From Lepidostoma basale (taxonomy: Eukaryota; Arthropoda; Insecta; Trichoptera; Lepidostomatidae): a DNA stretch of 64,000 nucleotides. A program made the translations under genes and the position numbers. Positions 1-14,000 of this stretch are shown here, in pieces. The notes beneath the pieces are model-generated. The model worked only from the letters and a program-made list of their open reading frames with translations, ran no database searches and was not told where the DNA came from. How positions within the stretch are numbered: position 1 is the stretch's first letter; every line of letters starts with the position of its first letter. The DNA is taken from positions 1,116,001-1,180,000 of the forward strand of contig JAHDVF020000729.1 of the NCBI GenBank assembly GCA_022606425.2, in the 5' to 3' direction.

Positions 1-399
1 GAGAAAAAAAAACTAAATAACTGATTTGAAAAAGATGAGCCCCAGAATTTGAATAAATTTGTATTTAATCATAGATTTTTTAAAGGTTATAGAAGCGTTT
101 TCTTAAGATTATATAATGTACAGTAAAAGCGAACTAAATGTTATAATACATTTTCACAGAAAAAAAATCAATGATGTGTGAATATAATTCAATAATATTT
201 TCAATATAAACGTTTTAATTTTTTGTTAAAACATACAGGGCCTTTGATTCATACCTTGTTTTCAATAAATTCAGGAATGGGTAAAAAAAAATATCGATCC
301 ATTAATTTTTTAACGTTTCAATCAACACATTTAACAAACGTATGAACGATTACTTACTTACTTACTTCCTATGGGCATACAACTCTTAAAGCGTTTTAG
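1..399. other. AT-rich intergenic DNA
   Basis: No open frame with protein-like composition and no recognisable repeat was seen. The stretch is AT-rich with short A and T runs, and it ends at the LINE tail that follows. Confidence 0.5.
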
Positions 400-650
400 C
401 CTCATTGACGATTTTCTTCCTAGCTCCTCGATCTTGCGCCTTTTGCTTCCAGCAGGCCAATTTACCCAACCTAGCCAGATCAACCAGAACATTATTCATT
501 AAGCGCTGTCTGTGCCTTCCTCGAGGTCTTACTCCGGTCGGTCTTGACCCATCCAAGGTCTTGATTACTCTGGTCTCTCGGACTTGGCATACTAGCCCAA
601 CCCATGCTAGGCAATCGGTACTCACTGTGCTCGTTATAAAGAGCTGATGG
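400..650 (-). mobile_element. LINE ORF2 3' end, fragment
   Basis: Read on the minus strand, this encodes a degraded C-terminal tail of a non-LTR retrotransposon polyprotein. It has the usual basic, tryptophan-containing ending in which a GRPRGR-like run is followed by a segment resembling LARLGKLACWKQKAQDR and then EAKTL. Frames are broken, so it is a dead 5'-truncated copy. The clade is not certain. Confidence 0.55.
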
Positions 651-819
651 ATGGTATGGATTTCTTGGTTATTTTTATGTTTATTATTATTATTGTTATT
701 ATTCAGTTGAATCGCTCTTTGCATCATTCAGCGCCAGCTATTGTAATAGGTATAGCTATCAAATTGATTATCGTGGCATGTGATAGGTAGCTAATCTATC
801 GCCATTTTATTGTCGCGTG

Positions 820-1045
820 AATTCTTCGCCAGACCATAGGCAGTGTGACAATCACACTGCCATCGCCGGGAATCGAACCCAGGAAAGGTCCTGGGAAACC
901 CAGGAAAGGTCCACCGAAGGCGGTGTGGTAGTCAAAGAACTTACTTATGCCTTGGAGGCATGGTTGTACTTATGCCTCCACGTTCCCGCTGCAACACCAG
1001 GTCTGGGTCCCAGGATCATTCTCAAGATCCTATTCTCAAAACAGT
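820..1045 (-). repeat. SINE-like segment with tRNA-type B box
   Basis: The minus strand carries GGTTCGATTCC at 869-879, an exact match to the pol III B-box consensus. Nearby are a perfect hairpin (CAGTGTGA...TCACACTG, 841-859), a tandem direct repeat of CCCAGGAAAGGTCC (878-891 and 899-912) and a second hairpin of GGAGGCAT with ATGCCTCC (954-979). No convincing A box or cloverleaf is present, so this is read as a decayed tRNA-derived SINE rather than a tRNA gene. Confidence 0.35.
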
Positions 1046-1564
1046 AGATTATTTGTTGCTCTTTAAGAGTCATTGTCCACGAGTATTTGTCACCACTTAT
1101 GACCAATAAATAATATAGTCTCAGAGACAATCCAATTTTAGATATTTGTCCTTTATGTACTCCGCAAAAACTCCGCCATTAGATATTCCTATTTAACATG
1201 GACGCGATGACATTAGTACAAAGTAAATATGTCCTTCGAAGATCAGAGAAGATTCTGTCGTTACAATGAGAAGACTCCGACCTAAACAATGTATTTACTA
1301 CTATAATAAGACACACATTTATTTAAGATTGCATGCTGATGAATTGATAGGCTATGTAAATATTTATAAATTATAAGCAAAACAATTTATTTTACGATAA
1401 TAAGTAAAATAATCATTGTAACATTAAACTTGCGACGACCGTAAATTTACAATTACTTAACATTACAGTTTAAATTTACAGTTTTTTTTTTGTAATTACG
1501 TGCATTAATTTAGGCAACAAAGTGATGGTGCACTTAAAATTGTCTTCGCAAACATAAACCTATT

Positions 1565-1975
1565 GAAAAAAACTAAGATGCCAGTACACAATGGTATTCT
1601 TGTACCGACCCTTTTTTATGGAAGTGAAACATGGAACTGGCTAAAAAGATGAAGGTAGAATAAATGCATTTGAAAAGAGATCTCTAAAACGAATGTGTGA
1701 TACATCTGTATATGATAGAGTGTCAAATGCAAATATAAGAAGTGAATGCAGTGCGAATGAAAGTGGTATGAATACAATGATGAAAGGGTCATTAAGATGA
1801 TTTAGACACATGGAATTAATGCATGAAGAATAAATAATAAAGAATATATTTGTTTACGATGTTAACGGAACAAGAAATAGAGGAAGATCGAGGAAAACGT
1901 GGTTCTGTGAGGAACCGAGAAAATGACATGCGTTCATGCCACAATGCATGAATATTGAAGAAGTGAGAAAAGAAG
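1565..1975 (+). mobile_element. LINE family 1, 3' end (5' part, interrupted)
   Basis: This is a degraded C-terminal coding region of a non-LTR retrotransposon. It reads through RSLKRMCDTSVYDRVSN, a degraded WFGHME-like motif (here R-stop-FRHME), then the VNGTRNRGRSRKTW segment and a CMNIEEV box. The same family occurs about ten times in the window. This copy stops near 1975, where a different LINE begins, and its last ~60 bases reappear at 2436. Confidence 0.7.
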
Positions 1976-2435
1976 TGGACCAGTGTGTGTTACCTGTGAT
2001 GACCTATGGATGCGAGACATGGACCCTAACTAAAGGAGCAATGCACAAAATCAAAGTTGCACTAAGGGCCATGGAAAGATCGATGTTGGGTATCTCGCTT
2101 AGAGACCATATATCCAACGTGGAGATTAGAAAACGCACTAGGGCCACCGATGTAGGGAGAGGCATTGCGAGGATGAAGTGGCAGTGGGCTGGTCATGTGT
2201 GTCGACGGGATGATGGAAGATGGAACCAGAGGGTTAATGAATGAAGGCCAAAGTTTTGCTGGAGAAGTGTGGTGAGACAGCCAACCAGGTGGAGCGATGA
2301 TATTGTGCGGACGGCGGGAAGGGCCTGGAGAACACTGGCGAGAGACTGAGAGAGATGGCGTAGGGGTGGAGAGGCTGAAGTTCAGCAGTGGATGGAGACA
2401 AGCTGACGAAGGAGAAAAATATTTAAGGAATGAAG
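1976..2435 (+). mobile_element. LINE fragment (RTE-like) nested in LINE family 1
   Basis: A continuous frame encodes VLPVMTYGCETWTLTK, then AMERSMLGISLRDH and IARMKWQWAGHVCRR, the standard C-terminal segment of RTE-type ORF2 proteins. The frame then shifts and continues with RWSDDIVRTAGRAW and a WMET-like end. It is 5'-truncated and defective. It lies inside the family-1 LINE copy, so it is the younger insertion. Confidence 0.75.
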
Positions 2436-2500
2436 AGTGTGTCAGTCCATTTTTTCTGCCTACTCCTTCTGAGAGACGGCGTGTTGGTTAGTTGTGCATT
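2436..2500 (+). mobile_element. LINE family 1, 3' end (resumed)
   Basis: This is the terminal segment of the family-1 LINE: a VCQ..VH/W-like stretch, the LPTPSERR-type ending and the GGTTAG(T) tail. It directly continues the copy interrupted at about 1975. Confidence 0.6.
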
Positions 2501-3500
2501 AGTTTCGTAAAGTGATTCACAAGTTGGAGGTACATTGAATAATGGAACTTTTCGATTTCACTTGGCTTATATCACAAAACAGTGCTGGAGAGTTGAAGCT
2601 GGTGGATTTTCTTTCATCTAGCTCAATATTGCTCCTACTGTTTAATTTTATTCAATGTCCTTTAGGTCTACCTCGTTTTCTTCGCACTCACGTGATACTT
2701 ACTAACTAATTCGTGTTCCAATTAACTCCTTGATTGATCATTGGATATACACTTTCAGAAATAACGTCCACCACATTGGCTAATTGGATAGTTGAAGATT
2801 AAAAAATCGTTCTTATAAGATGGTGAACAAAAGTTCATTTTAATTATACGAATGTTGTTTGATCACATCACGTAACCCGATGATAGTAACTTGCGGATCG
2901 GAATCTTGACGCAAAAGTCAACAAATGTCATAGCTCAGCGGTTCATGCATTCGCTTGGAAAGTGATATGTTGCTCAATTAGTCCAACTGACTAGCTTTGT
3001 ATATTTGAAAAGAGTGTTTTAAAAACATAATTTTCTCGAAGTTTCATATAATTTATGTTTCGCTTTGCCAGGTGCTTACATCCTTGTTCAAGTAACAATA
3101 ATTTTGTTTTTAATTTTTTTTTTAATTTGTATTTCATTGCGTGTGCTTCATTGCGTATTTTTAAGAACAACAAAAGAAGATGTTCTATATCAATGAAACT
3201 TATTGGTCTCACTGGTGAATTCGGTTTATTTGTTTGTTTTTTTAATTTGATTAGATTAACGAACGTAAAATGTTATCTCTCATTATTTCCATACGATTGC
3301 TTCTACCCGGTCGTTCGTTCGTACGACCGCGACGGCTGGCTTTACATTCCGAGTTTCAGTTTAACGAGTAGTATCAATACGGAAATAATAGTTAATAATG
3401 ACATTTAACTGTGTTAAAACGTCTCCAAATAAACCACTTTTTAATTAAATATACAACAAGTTAATGATCTAATAGTAAAAATTGAAATATTTTTAGTGAT
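2501..3500. other. Intergenic DNA, no gene seen
   Basis: AT-rich sequence. The open frames here are poly-F/L/N translations of A and T runs with no protein-like composition. No repeat family was recognised. Confidence 0.4.
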
Positions 3501-3514
3501 TTTAGTTAGAAAAT

Positions 3515-3715
3515 AGTAATTATCCAAAGGTAATTTCTTCCGTATTCGCCTTCACTATGTGTTGTGAATTCACATTTGAATAAATAGAATAACACTTTGA
3601 ATTTATTGAATAAATAGAATAATACTTTGTATGTTAAAATGTGTCCATCAAAGAAGGTTAGGTCACAACCGAAACATGTGCGCGAATCGAAAAATAAAGT
3701 GTTGTGTAAATACAT
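3515..3715. repeat. Fold-back MITE, family C
   Basis: It shares with 37370-37560 and 38660-38815 a left part resembling TATTCGCCTTCACT and TGTGTTGTGAATTCAC, repeated AATAAATAGAATAACACTTTG blocks, and a right part resembling CGAAACATGTG followed by AAATAAAGTGTTGTG. The two ends are imperfect inverted copies of each other. No coding capacity. Confidence 0.55.
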
Positions 3716-4254
3716 CAAAATAAGTTATGGTTTTATATTTATTTTAAATCTAGCCTAGAACTGAAATGTTACGGTATAAGGCTACACTACTACCTATAAA
3801 TCATATGAAAATTTCGTAAAAATAATACAATATGGGTAATTACACAAAGTATTTGTAAAATTATAGACCAGACGATAGCAAATCTCTGCCAAACAGCTAG
3901 AAAAAAGCAATACACTAGTAATTTTTTTTTTTTTTTCAAATACAAAACACTTAGTTTACTAAATCTCTTTAATTTACAATACAACATTTACACTTAGAAA
4001 TGCTTTAATTTTTTTTTCTGTAAATCAGAAATAGCAGAAAATAAAATGTCCGTGTATTTGAAATTTAAATTTGTTTGTCAATTAAAAACAGCTGAAAATT
4101 GCTTTTTTTCAGCTGAAATCGATAAAAATTGTTTTCCGAAACAGGTCATTAATTAAAAAACTTTGTGTATTTGCATAATATAACGTTATTATACGTATAC
4201 CCTAGATACCCTAAAAATAAAATATTGTTTAAAAATGGTTGAGATACCGAAGCA

Positions 4255-4560
4255 AGTCGACTTCTTCTTCTTCGTCGTGTCAATGGCTAGCTAATTTTGT
4301 AGCGGTGGCCCTAAAAATGGCAATATTTCTCTACTCTTGCCTTGTGGTGGAAGGTTTGGTTTGACTTTATTTCATTTCCATTGCGCCGGGTAGTAACATC
4401 ACACGCGAAGGCACTTTCATTGATAGCCCATACCGCTTGGAGTGTTATGACTTCAATGCACCAGAAAGGTATGCTCGCGCTAAAGACACGGCCTGCTGTG
4501 CATATCGCATAGCAGAGCAATTGTCATGGCGCAACATGCCACGACTCGGGGTATGGTGCT
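4255..4560 (+). repeat. Dispersed repeat, SINE-like family (copy 1)
   Basis: It begins in a CTTCTTCTTCTTCGTCGTG tract, followed by GTCAATGG, then a GTGGCCCTAAAAATGG block and a GCGCCGGGTAGTAACATCAC block, and ends near a GAAGGCACTTTC block. Versions of these blocks occur in the same order at 9470-9645 and, partly and inverted, at 25195-25370. It could be a SINE or the 3' untranslated end of a LINE. Confidence 0.5.
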
Positions 4561-5098
4561 CTTTAATGAAGTGTCAGTCGATGTGGACATTTTCCGAATG
4601 ACATATGCGTCCTTTAAGGATCTTAAAGGTTCAGTTTGCTGATTTTTGTTGTATATTACATGCATTTGATATGTATAGCGGCAAAAAGTGTAAACTGTAC
4701 GAGTATTGGGTTCAAAAAACCTGTTGTGTACAAAGTATAAAAAAAAACTTTATTTTATATCATTCTATTTCGGCCATGTTTGAAGGTGGGTGGTCCATTA
4801 TATACGAGTAATATAAATAAAGAGAAGGATTGAATGGTTGCAATTTTGGTATAGAAAATATTTTTATAAATATTTTTATTAACTATACAATATTTTAAAT
4901 ATAATTTTACGATTAAACCATTATTACTTCAAATTAAAAACACACTATTTTAAAGTTAAATATGAAACCAAATGAAAACTAACTCAATTTCAAACCTGAT
5001 GAGGATTATTCCAATATAACATAATATTATATTGAAATATACCTAGTTTACAAATGTTTTCAAACGAATATACTTCATTTCAGGCGGATTAAGCAGTG

Positions 5099-8000
5099 AT
5101 GTTTTCTCCCGGACTGCTAAACCTGGAGCGCCTGTCTGCACTCCCCATGTCAGATGATGATTTCGGGGGTAACGGTAACGGACGCGCTGCCGGGGGGCTC
5201 ACACTCTCATGGAGGGGCCTCAGCGTGTGGGGCACCAGGAAGCTTCCCTCGAGTTTCTGGGAGAAGACCAAATACGAAAAAGTTCAGTTAATCGATCAAG
5301 GTACATTTATCTTCCTTGAGAGGTATGAGAAAAACGTTAGAAATCTAACTGTGATTAATAAGATTGAAGTCTCTCTGGTACCTGGTTTAATTTCTTATTA
5401 ATAATGTCTAGTATTTCTTCAAAAAAAGCTTATCTAATGCCTGTATTAAGTATTTAGAATTAGTATCTTTCAGAATGTAATTAATAAATTGAAATGTAAT
5501 ATCTTAATGTCCATTATAAATGATTTCTTTGTTTATTGTTTTTTGAACAGTTACATAAAACTCATTATTAAATAGTTCATATGAATGAAACCGTCTCTTT
5601 TCTAAACGTTTTATTATATTTTATGGGAATGACTATGCTAAGACATTATCAAATGTTTTATTCGTATTTATAATGTTTGTTTCTGGACATAATTTTGTCC
5701 ATGGTTTAATTTAGAAAGACGTTTCGGAGATGATTGCAGACCTCAACACCAGTATTTTTGATGTAAATGGTCGCAGAAGAAATTGTACAACCCGTTACAC
5801 CCACGACCTGATTTCTTAACAAATGCGATAATCTATTAGTACAAATATTAATTTTGAATCATATTTTTATACTTTCAGTCAACGGTTTCATCAAATCGGG
5901 GACTTTGACAGCTATTATGGGCCCAAGGTAAGTTCTGCACAGTAAATTGTACTAGCTTTCATGTGCGTTCTGAATGACAGCCGATCAGAGAAGGGGAATG
6001 TTTTGATTATATTCCGTAAACGCAATTACAAGTTTTATGAAATCATTAACATATAGTGAATAACCTCTTCCAACATGTTGACTCGTGAACTTGTCTTAGA
6101 AATAACCCTTAAAAATACATAACTTTATGTCAGAAACGCTGAGTAGTTGTCCGTAAAAAACGAGAAATTGGAAAACGTATGGCGAGTATACAGTGGGAGT
6201 ATTAGTCTTAGAGTGAAATATTAAAATAAAATAAAAAGTGTCGAAATTGAGCTCGATTGACAGAAAGAAGCTCTAGAAAATTCTCACATTTTCACACCTA
6301 AAGTGGTTATTTTTATTTTAACCATGTTTTCTATGATATCCAGCCAGATCCATGGGTTTGTTCTACGTTCCTATAATGAATTTTGATGTACTTCACTTAT
6401 GGATACAATCTCAAACATCTAGTGAAGTTCACTTATTTAAAAAAATGTTTCTTTTTTTAACTTTGTATACAACACACATTTATCTTAACTTCTGTTTAAA
6501 GTGTCCAAATTACTATTACAGTTTTATTTCGTTGTCAAACTTATTAGTCACTAAGATTCAATGTGCGCTAGGTCTAGTGATAAGAGAAGAAGAAATCTTT
6601 GTATTGCGCCATGTTTACATGACATTTCTAGTCGCATGCTATCTTTGTCCATCAAGGATGCAGTGGTACATTGATACTTACATACTTATGTACATACAAG
6701 AATTTTGTTTTGTTTTCAGTGTCAGACATCGCTTGTTTCTTTTAAAAATGTGTTATTAAAACACGCCTTTACAGAGTTATCGAAATTATTTTGACCTCTG
6801 ACTGGTGTGTGAATGTAATTCTAATCGCTGTTTATATTTTGATTACTTAAATGTTACAAGTTATATAGACATTTCTTCATTAGAATTCAAGTATTGCTCT
6901 TCTAAATACTAATTGTTTTATAAACAATTAATGAATATTTATGAATACGTATTCAATTCGATGGATTTGGAACTGACCTCTTGTACATTGTTCTTATTCA
7001 TGGCTACAATCATGCTGATAGGTCTGTAACAAGCCTTGATCGTTCCCTTCATTCGTCTTGTCTCCAGCCAGGCTTTTAACATCTGTGTAGCTGCCACAGC
7101 GCATGTCTCTTATCACCTGGTCCATATAGGCGTCCCTTGGGCGACCTCTGTAATTTCTGCCCTTTACCATTCCCTCTGCGATTGTAATAAGCAGGTCCGG
7201 ATGCCTAATGTTATGGCCTATCCAGTTTGGTAGTTGCTGGGATATCTTTTTGAGAATTTGGCTCGTAATACTATGAAAATACTATGAATGAAATACTATG
7301 TAATACTATGAATGAAAATAAGAAAACTTATACTACGAATAGTGTTTTGCGATATACGAAATATAATTTCTCCTTAGCTTAGGTCCCATCCAGGAGATAT
7401 ATTTTTAAGTTTATTGTTCTATACCGATTTCAGATTGAATATTCTTAATTAGTACGAGCTTAAACAATATTTAGAAAAAAAATAAACTACTGGTAGATAT
7501 TTGAGATTTCTTTATATTGTGTGTTCACCGTTTTTTCCACCTTTTTGAGTGTAACAATTCATAAAAAAATCGTCATTATGGAATTCCACAGTGTTAACGC
7601 CTCGCGTTTATCAAAAAATATTTATTTATTCTCTTTTTTATATGCTTTATCTTCCACCACGTGACTTTGGGTCATTTCAATCAGATAAACAATAGGGCCG
7701 AAACACTTTTGGCCGAACACTTTGATACTTCAACATTATTACTGTTAAAATTTAAAACACTGTTATAATATCACAATTTCTTTTTATTCACTGAGAGTGT
7801 CGCGACAGCTGTTTCGCCAACCGAAGTTGGTATAGTAAAATATGTTTTCGCATAACAATAAAGAGATGGGCACGAGAAAATACTATAAATCTTACGGAAG
7901 CTCTTTTGCTCAACCAAAAAAAAGTGTTGCTAAATGTTGAGTGAATTATAAATTGTTACTTGATAACGTTACTATTTCGTTACTTTCCAGTGGGGCAGGC

Positions 8001-11000
8001 AAAACAACCCTCCTTGCAGCTGTCAGCCAGCGGGTGAAGGGAGATATATCTGGTGAGCTGCTGCTCAATGGATCCCCCGTGTCCCAAAAAGTCCTGGCTG
8101 GAATATCAGGATTCGTCCCTCAACAGGATCTGGCTATAGAGTCCCTTACAGTCAAAGAGCATATGATGTTTATGGTAATTTAAATGCCAACTAAACGATA
8201 AAATTGATTATGAAATTATTAGCTTGTGTAGTAAAATTTAAACCAACGATTAACACGTAACACCCCGTGGCAGTCATATGTAACTGCCAACAGTTGAATT
8301 AAAGAAAAGGTCCTCAATCGGCGTCAGTACGCGTTAACGGAGTTTTAATAATATGATATGGTTAAGGAGTTGTAATTGTATCTGATTTAATCCATAATGC
8401 GGTTCAGCTTAAATACTGTGCATTTCTTTGTTCGATAACACGTAATTTAAAACGACTTTTTACACCGGAATCCTGAAAAGTACCATGGCAGTCTACGTGT
8501 TAATTTCACTAACTATTTTTCTTGTAGATATTATGAAAAAAGGTAAATAATGAACGAAGTGGGGATATCTATAATATTTTGAAAATGGCTTCTAATTAAG
8601 TTGTCTTGTATATAATATTAGAGACAACATATGGTTTCCTTATAGGTCAATAAATATGTTCTTTGGATTCTTGGTTATATCCGTGTCTCCTGCTTTCCTC
8701 TTCCACCGAACCTTTGGTGATCGTAGGAGTCTCCAACGTTAGGGAAGTATTCAAACCACATGAATACTGCAACAAAACGTTGGTGGAGGAGGTAACCATA
8801 AGACACTGAATTGTAAAAATTGTGCACTTCTAGAACAAGGAGTGTTTTATTGTAGATTTTGCTTTCATTAAATTATTTATGTTATATAAAATTATATTTT
8901 GACCACCATACATGTTTTTTTTTAATAGTTATGTATAATTGGAGGTAAAATAAATAAATAAATCATATCCGTGACGTTAGTGTGGAACCAAAGTCGTAAT
9001 AATTTAGAATTCATAATAATTTAGAATTCATTTGTAAATGTTTAGGTGTTTTAATTTTTACGTTAAAAAATTTCAGGCACGTATGAAAATGGATAGGCAC
9101 ACCCCTGAAATAACCAGAAGAAAGAGAATCAAGGAGTTGGTACGAGAAATGGGGATCAGCAAATCTTTCAACACGATGATTTCAGCTCTATCAGGAGGGG
9201 AACGGAAAAGACTGTCTTTAGCAGTTCAGGTATATTCCGCAACTATAATATTAATATTATTTTATTTTAATAATATATAACAACAATATTATTCAAGCCA
9301 AATTGTAACTATGGCTTGATTTTCGGGAATAACATCTTTGCAGGAGCTATCCATCCATGCTAGAACAACCCTACATTAAAATCAAATAACTTATAACCTT
9401 CCAATTTTTCTAGGAATAATTAGTTGATAACTTGATAATTTTTAAATGAGCAAGTTTATGTATTGTTCTTCTCTTTCGTCGTGTCAATGACAAGCTCTAG
9501 GGATGGTCCTAAAATGACCATATCTCTCCTTTTCTCTTGCCATTGTTGTATAAGATTTGGCTGACTTTGTGTCGTTTCCAGGGGCGCCGGGTATTATAGT
9601 TATAGTAACACCACATGTGGAGGCACCTTCCTTGTCCCCTTGTCATTTTGATTATTATTACCCTGTATTCTTGGAGAGTGTTCATCAATGAAAGTTAAAA
9701 TAATATTGTTTTGTTTCTAGTTAATTAATGATCCTCCAATCCTCTTCTGCGACGAGCCTACTACAGGGCTTGATAGCTGGGCGGCAGCTTCAGTAGTCTC
9801 AAGTCTTCGGACGCTGGCTGCTTCGGGCCGAGCCGTACTCTGTGTCCTTCATCAGCCTGCCTCGGGAACTTTTCAGCTCTTCAACCGCCTCATGCTGCTG
9901 GCTGGAGGTCGAGTAGCTTTCATGGGACCCATTGATGAAGCCAGAGTATTCTTCTGCAGGTTAAATTAATTTCCAAATCATTTGTTCAAGAGTCATTTGC
10001 TAGTTTTGAGTTTTTTAAAATGTTGATGTTCACGATTGTTTGCATGTTTAAACTATCCTTCAGTCCTCGATTAACTATAGTTTTTTTTAATGTAAGATTG
10101 TCCAGAATTGTTAGTGTTCGACTTGTTAGACATATGGCCAATCATTTTCTCTTATGAGGTCAGATTTCATTAGTTCCAACACAACTCTTACAATACATTG
10201 AAACTTTTGCCTTTTGTAATAGCAGAGCCGCTATTACATTAAAGTTTTCTTTAATGATTTGTCTTCGTTAGGCTTAATATAAAGGTTAAATTACCTTTAT
10301 ACTATTTAAGTAGCTAGAGACTTGTCTTGACATAACTTTACAGGTATAATGCTTCCAGTTAAATAAATGCAAGGATTTTCTGGCGAGTTCCATATTTTAA
10401 AATACCCTTTAATGGAGCTTCAAGCATATCCCAGTCTCATTTATGTATTCATTTTGGAAGCATTTTGGAAGCATATTCATCAACTTGAGACGCTAGATCA
10501 ATATAAAATATATTACCTCTACATGATTCCAGTCTGGGATACCGATCCTAAGAAAATATTCAAGATTAAGAACCTTTGAAAAATATTTGAATATCAATAT
10601 ACAAGTATTATGATGAATACGAGTACAAATCATATTCTAATAACGTTGATTTATTTTATCCAAGAATATAAAGCCATGAGTTATTTTTAAGTATTAAATA
10701 TATTGTTTTACAATAGAATACTCGTATAAAATTCAAATTATATTCCAATAACATTTTGTTTTATCCAAGACAATGAAGCCATGAAATAGTTTGGGGCTAT
10801 AAATATATCGATTTACAGGCAGGACTTGTTTTGCCCTGTGGGATATAACGAAGCCGAATTTTTCGTGAACATGGTGTCCACCGAGGAAAGAGCTAAGACT
10901 GTGTGCAAGGCCTGGGACTACACTGAGAGAACGACTGTCATCCAGGATTCTGCTCTAAATGGACACCACGTCCTGTCCAACGGATATGCTGTCTATAAAC

Positions 11001-14000
11001 CGAGTTCCAACAACTTGCTCTGCGTAAGCTTATGAATTAATTATAACAAAGTCTCATAAAAACCGGGTCACAAAGTCTCGTAATCTGCCTTTCATATCAT
11101 CTAAACAAAAATGAACGTGTAAAGACACAACCAAAATTGAATATATTTGTTAATACGTAAATTATTTTAAATTTCAGGGAGAACATCTATTTGAAGACTA
11201 CATATCAATGTAAGTGTTTTGATTTTGTTTGTTAACGTTATTTATCATTAATGTTATTAATCATTAAGTTATTAATGATTTTGTTTGTTAATGTTATTAA
11301 TCATTTAATACCTAATTTTGTAATTAATATTCAGCAGTAGCGTTAAAAGCGTACTGCTGTACGGATGTGAGATTTGGAAATCTACCGCGGACGTTATTGG
11401 AAAACTCCAGGTGTTTATAAATAATAGATGCCTTCGCTCAATATTCAAAAGATCTATTGGCCCCAATTGCCGTTCTCTGGACCATGGCAGGCGAAAAGCC
11501 AATTATCGGTCACATTCTGAAACGGAACCCAGCCTGCATCGCTCAGGGCGTACTAGACTGGTCCCCTATGGGGGGAAAGAGGAAGCGAGGCAGACTTAGA
11601 GTCCACCTGGAGAAGAGCCCTGCAGGACGAGGCTTAAGAAGGTTCCTTCAGGCCTTATGCACCACGGAGGTGTGACAGAACAAGAAGAAGAAGGAGATAG
11701 AATGTAACGGAACGTGTTAGGAAAAGGCAAAAAAACTAGTCAAAACATTCAGTGTTTTTATTTGGAGTAAATTCGGCTTTGATACGAGTATCTTCATATA
11801 ATATTGACTATACTTTATCAGAATGCTATAAAATCAATTGTGTCACTTGTATTACAGAGAAAAACCAGGAATATTTATTCAATTTTACTGGCTGCTGTGG
11901 AGGAATTACCTATCTGCTAAAAACGATAAAAAAATTTGGGTGGCTGAATTTATTTCATTTATGGTAAGGGATACATTATTTTAATAAAAATAATTACTTA
12001 ATATATTATTGAGCTCATTCAATGAAACTTATCATGCAGAAGTTGTATAATATAGTACATATCAATCAATCGAATGGCTTATTTCAATATAATTCATGTT
12101 CTGTAATATGTTATATTTTCAAGTACTCATTTTATTTTAGGGAATTGCATTATTGTTAGCAATACCATTTCAAAATGTCCTGGCAACAGTTAACCAGCAA
12201 GGCATACAGAACGTCCAAGGTCTCCTGTATCTTATCGTCACAGAGACCATCTTCATGTATATCTATGGTGTCTTCAATCACTTTCCTTCAGAGATCTCAA
12301 TCTTTCTCAGAGAACTGGCTAACGGCATCTACACTCCAGCACCATACTATCTCTCCAAAATGATCATTATGGTAAGGATGTTTCTTTAAACTATTTTTGA
12401 TTGTTTCCATTGATATGTTTGTTTCACCAGAATGTTAAGTCATCCTTGATGTTCATAGAGTACATAAATTTAAAACAAATATTAAAAGTGATTAAAAATA
12501 TTGACTGACGTTGCGTAAGATCGCTATAATCTATGTTTTATATTATAAATCATGGATGGCGCTAGTTGTCAACTTGCAGCCGGATCATAATTATGTTTAA
12601 AATTGTATTTTTATTATACCATATATGTATAGAACCAAAGCCCTCATGTCCATTAATGGAATTTTACCTGGATCAATCAATTTAAAATAAATAAATCAAT
12701 CAATTTAAAATAAGTACTACTTATGTTTTGAGTTCAAAGGGAGAAAGAGATATATAATAAAACAGTATTTTATACATTTTGTCACGTGTGATTATTTTCA
12801 TATAGGGAGTCGACTTACTTTAAAAAAATCACGAATCGAGGTTTTATTAGTACAATAAATTGAAGTGGAATCATTAATGTGAATAAAACGTCTGTTTTCT
12901 AGAAATTATATTATAATTTTACATAATACAACATTGGATAATGCCTTAACAAGGCGAAACTTGTTTTTTTTTCTTTCAGATTCCTCGCGCTATCATTGAA
13001 CCCCTCATCTACACGACATTTATCTTCTGGGTTGTTGGATTGAGAGGAGGATTTATCGGATTCTTATTTTTCATTGTTCCTGTAATTTTCTCAGCTAACT
13101 GCGCTAATGCTTATGGTGGGTATTGTTGCCGTATCCCTCTTTTTCGCTATAAATCTTGTTCACCCCACAATACTCTATTTTACCTCGCTATATAGTTCTT
13201 ACTACCTCCAAGTTTATGTATAAGGTATCCATCGTAATATGTGCAACGTGGTTCATGGAATATGGAATTTAGAAACGTATTTATATCGAGTTTTGACATA
13301 GTAATTAGTCATATAGTATAAACTGAGTGAATTTTCTAAAGCTTTAAACTTTCCGAGAGATTATTTACCATTCGTGCATGGATAGGTTCTATTGGAATAT
13401 CTATACATCCACCTACGCATCACTTAACTTCGGTGTACTTGATCGATCTTTATTTATTTGATTTATGAGTTACCCAGTATAATGTGAAAGAAGAAAATAA
13501 TATTAAAAAGGACAAAATTATTTATCAAATTTGATTGTGATATATAATATTATATTCTCATTGATGTAATCTAATGCTCCAAACAAACTCTTAAAATAGG
13601 TAATTGTGTGGATTGATATTTTTGAAGCCATCTTGTTTATTGTTACTAGCGTGTTCATAATTGAACATACTCGTATTCCTATGCTACTTGTGTATAGAGG
13701 GCTTCAGAAATCAATGTGTTATTTCTATTATCAAGATGGATTATAAATAATTGGTTTTACAAACAACCATAGAACACAATTACACAAGAATTACCAAGAT
13801 TATTGTGATATGCATGAAATAATTATATAATTTGTTTTAGGCACTTGGTTATCGGCTACGTTTGAGTCTATAGCCACAGCATCTCTCGTCTCGGTTCCCA
13901 TAGACATCATTGGCTACCTCTTAGCTGGGACCTTCGTCAACCTCTCCAGTCTGTCTTACTACATCGGATGGATCCGTTATCTCTCTGTCTTCTTCTATTC

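Noticed and set aside
3055..3408. 117-codon plus-strand frame
   Set aside because: Translation of T-rich low-complexity DNA; no recognisable protein.
6352..6759. 135-codon plus-strand open frame inside ABCG intron 2
   Set aside because: AT-driven F/L/Y/I composition, no conserved motif, and it lies wholly within a well-supported intron.
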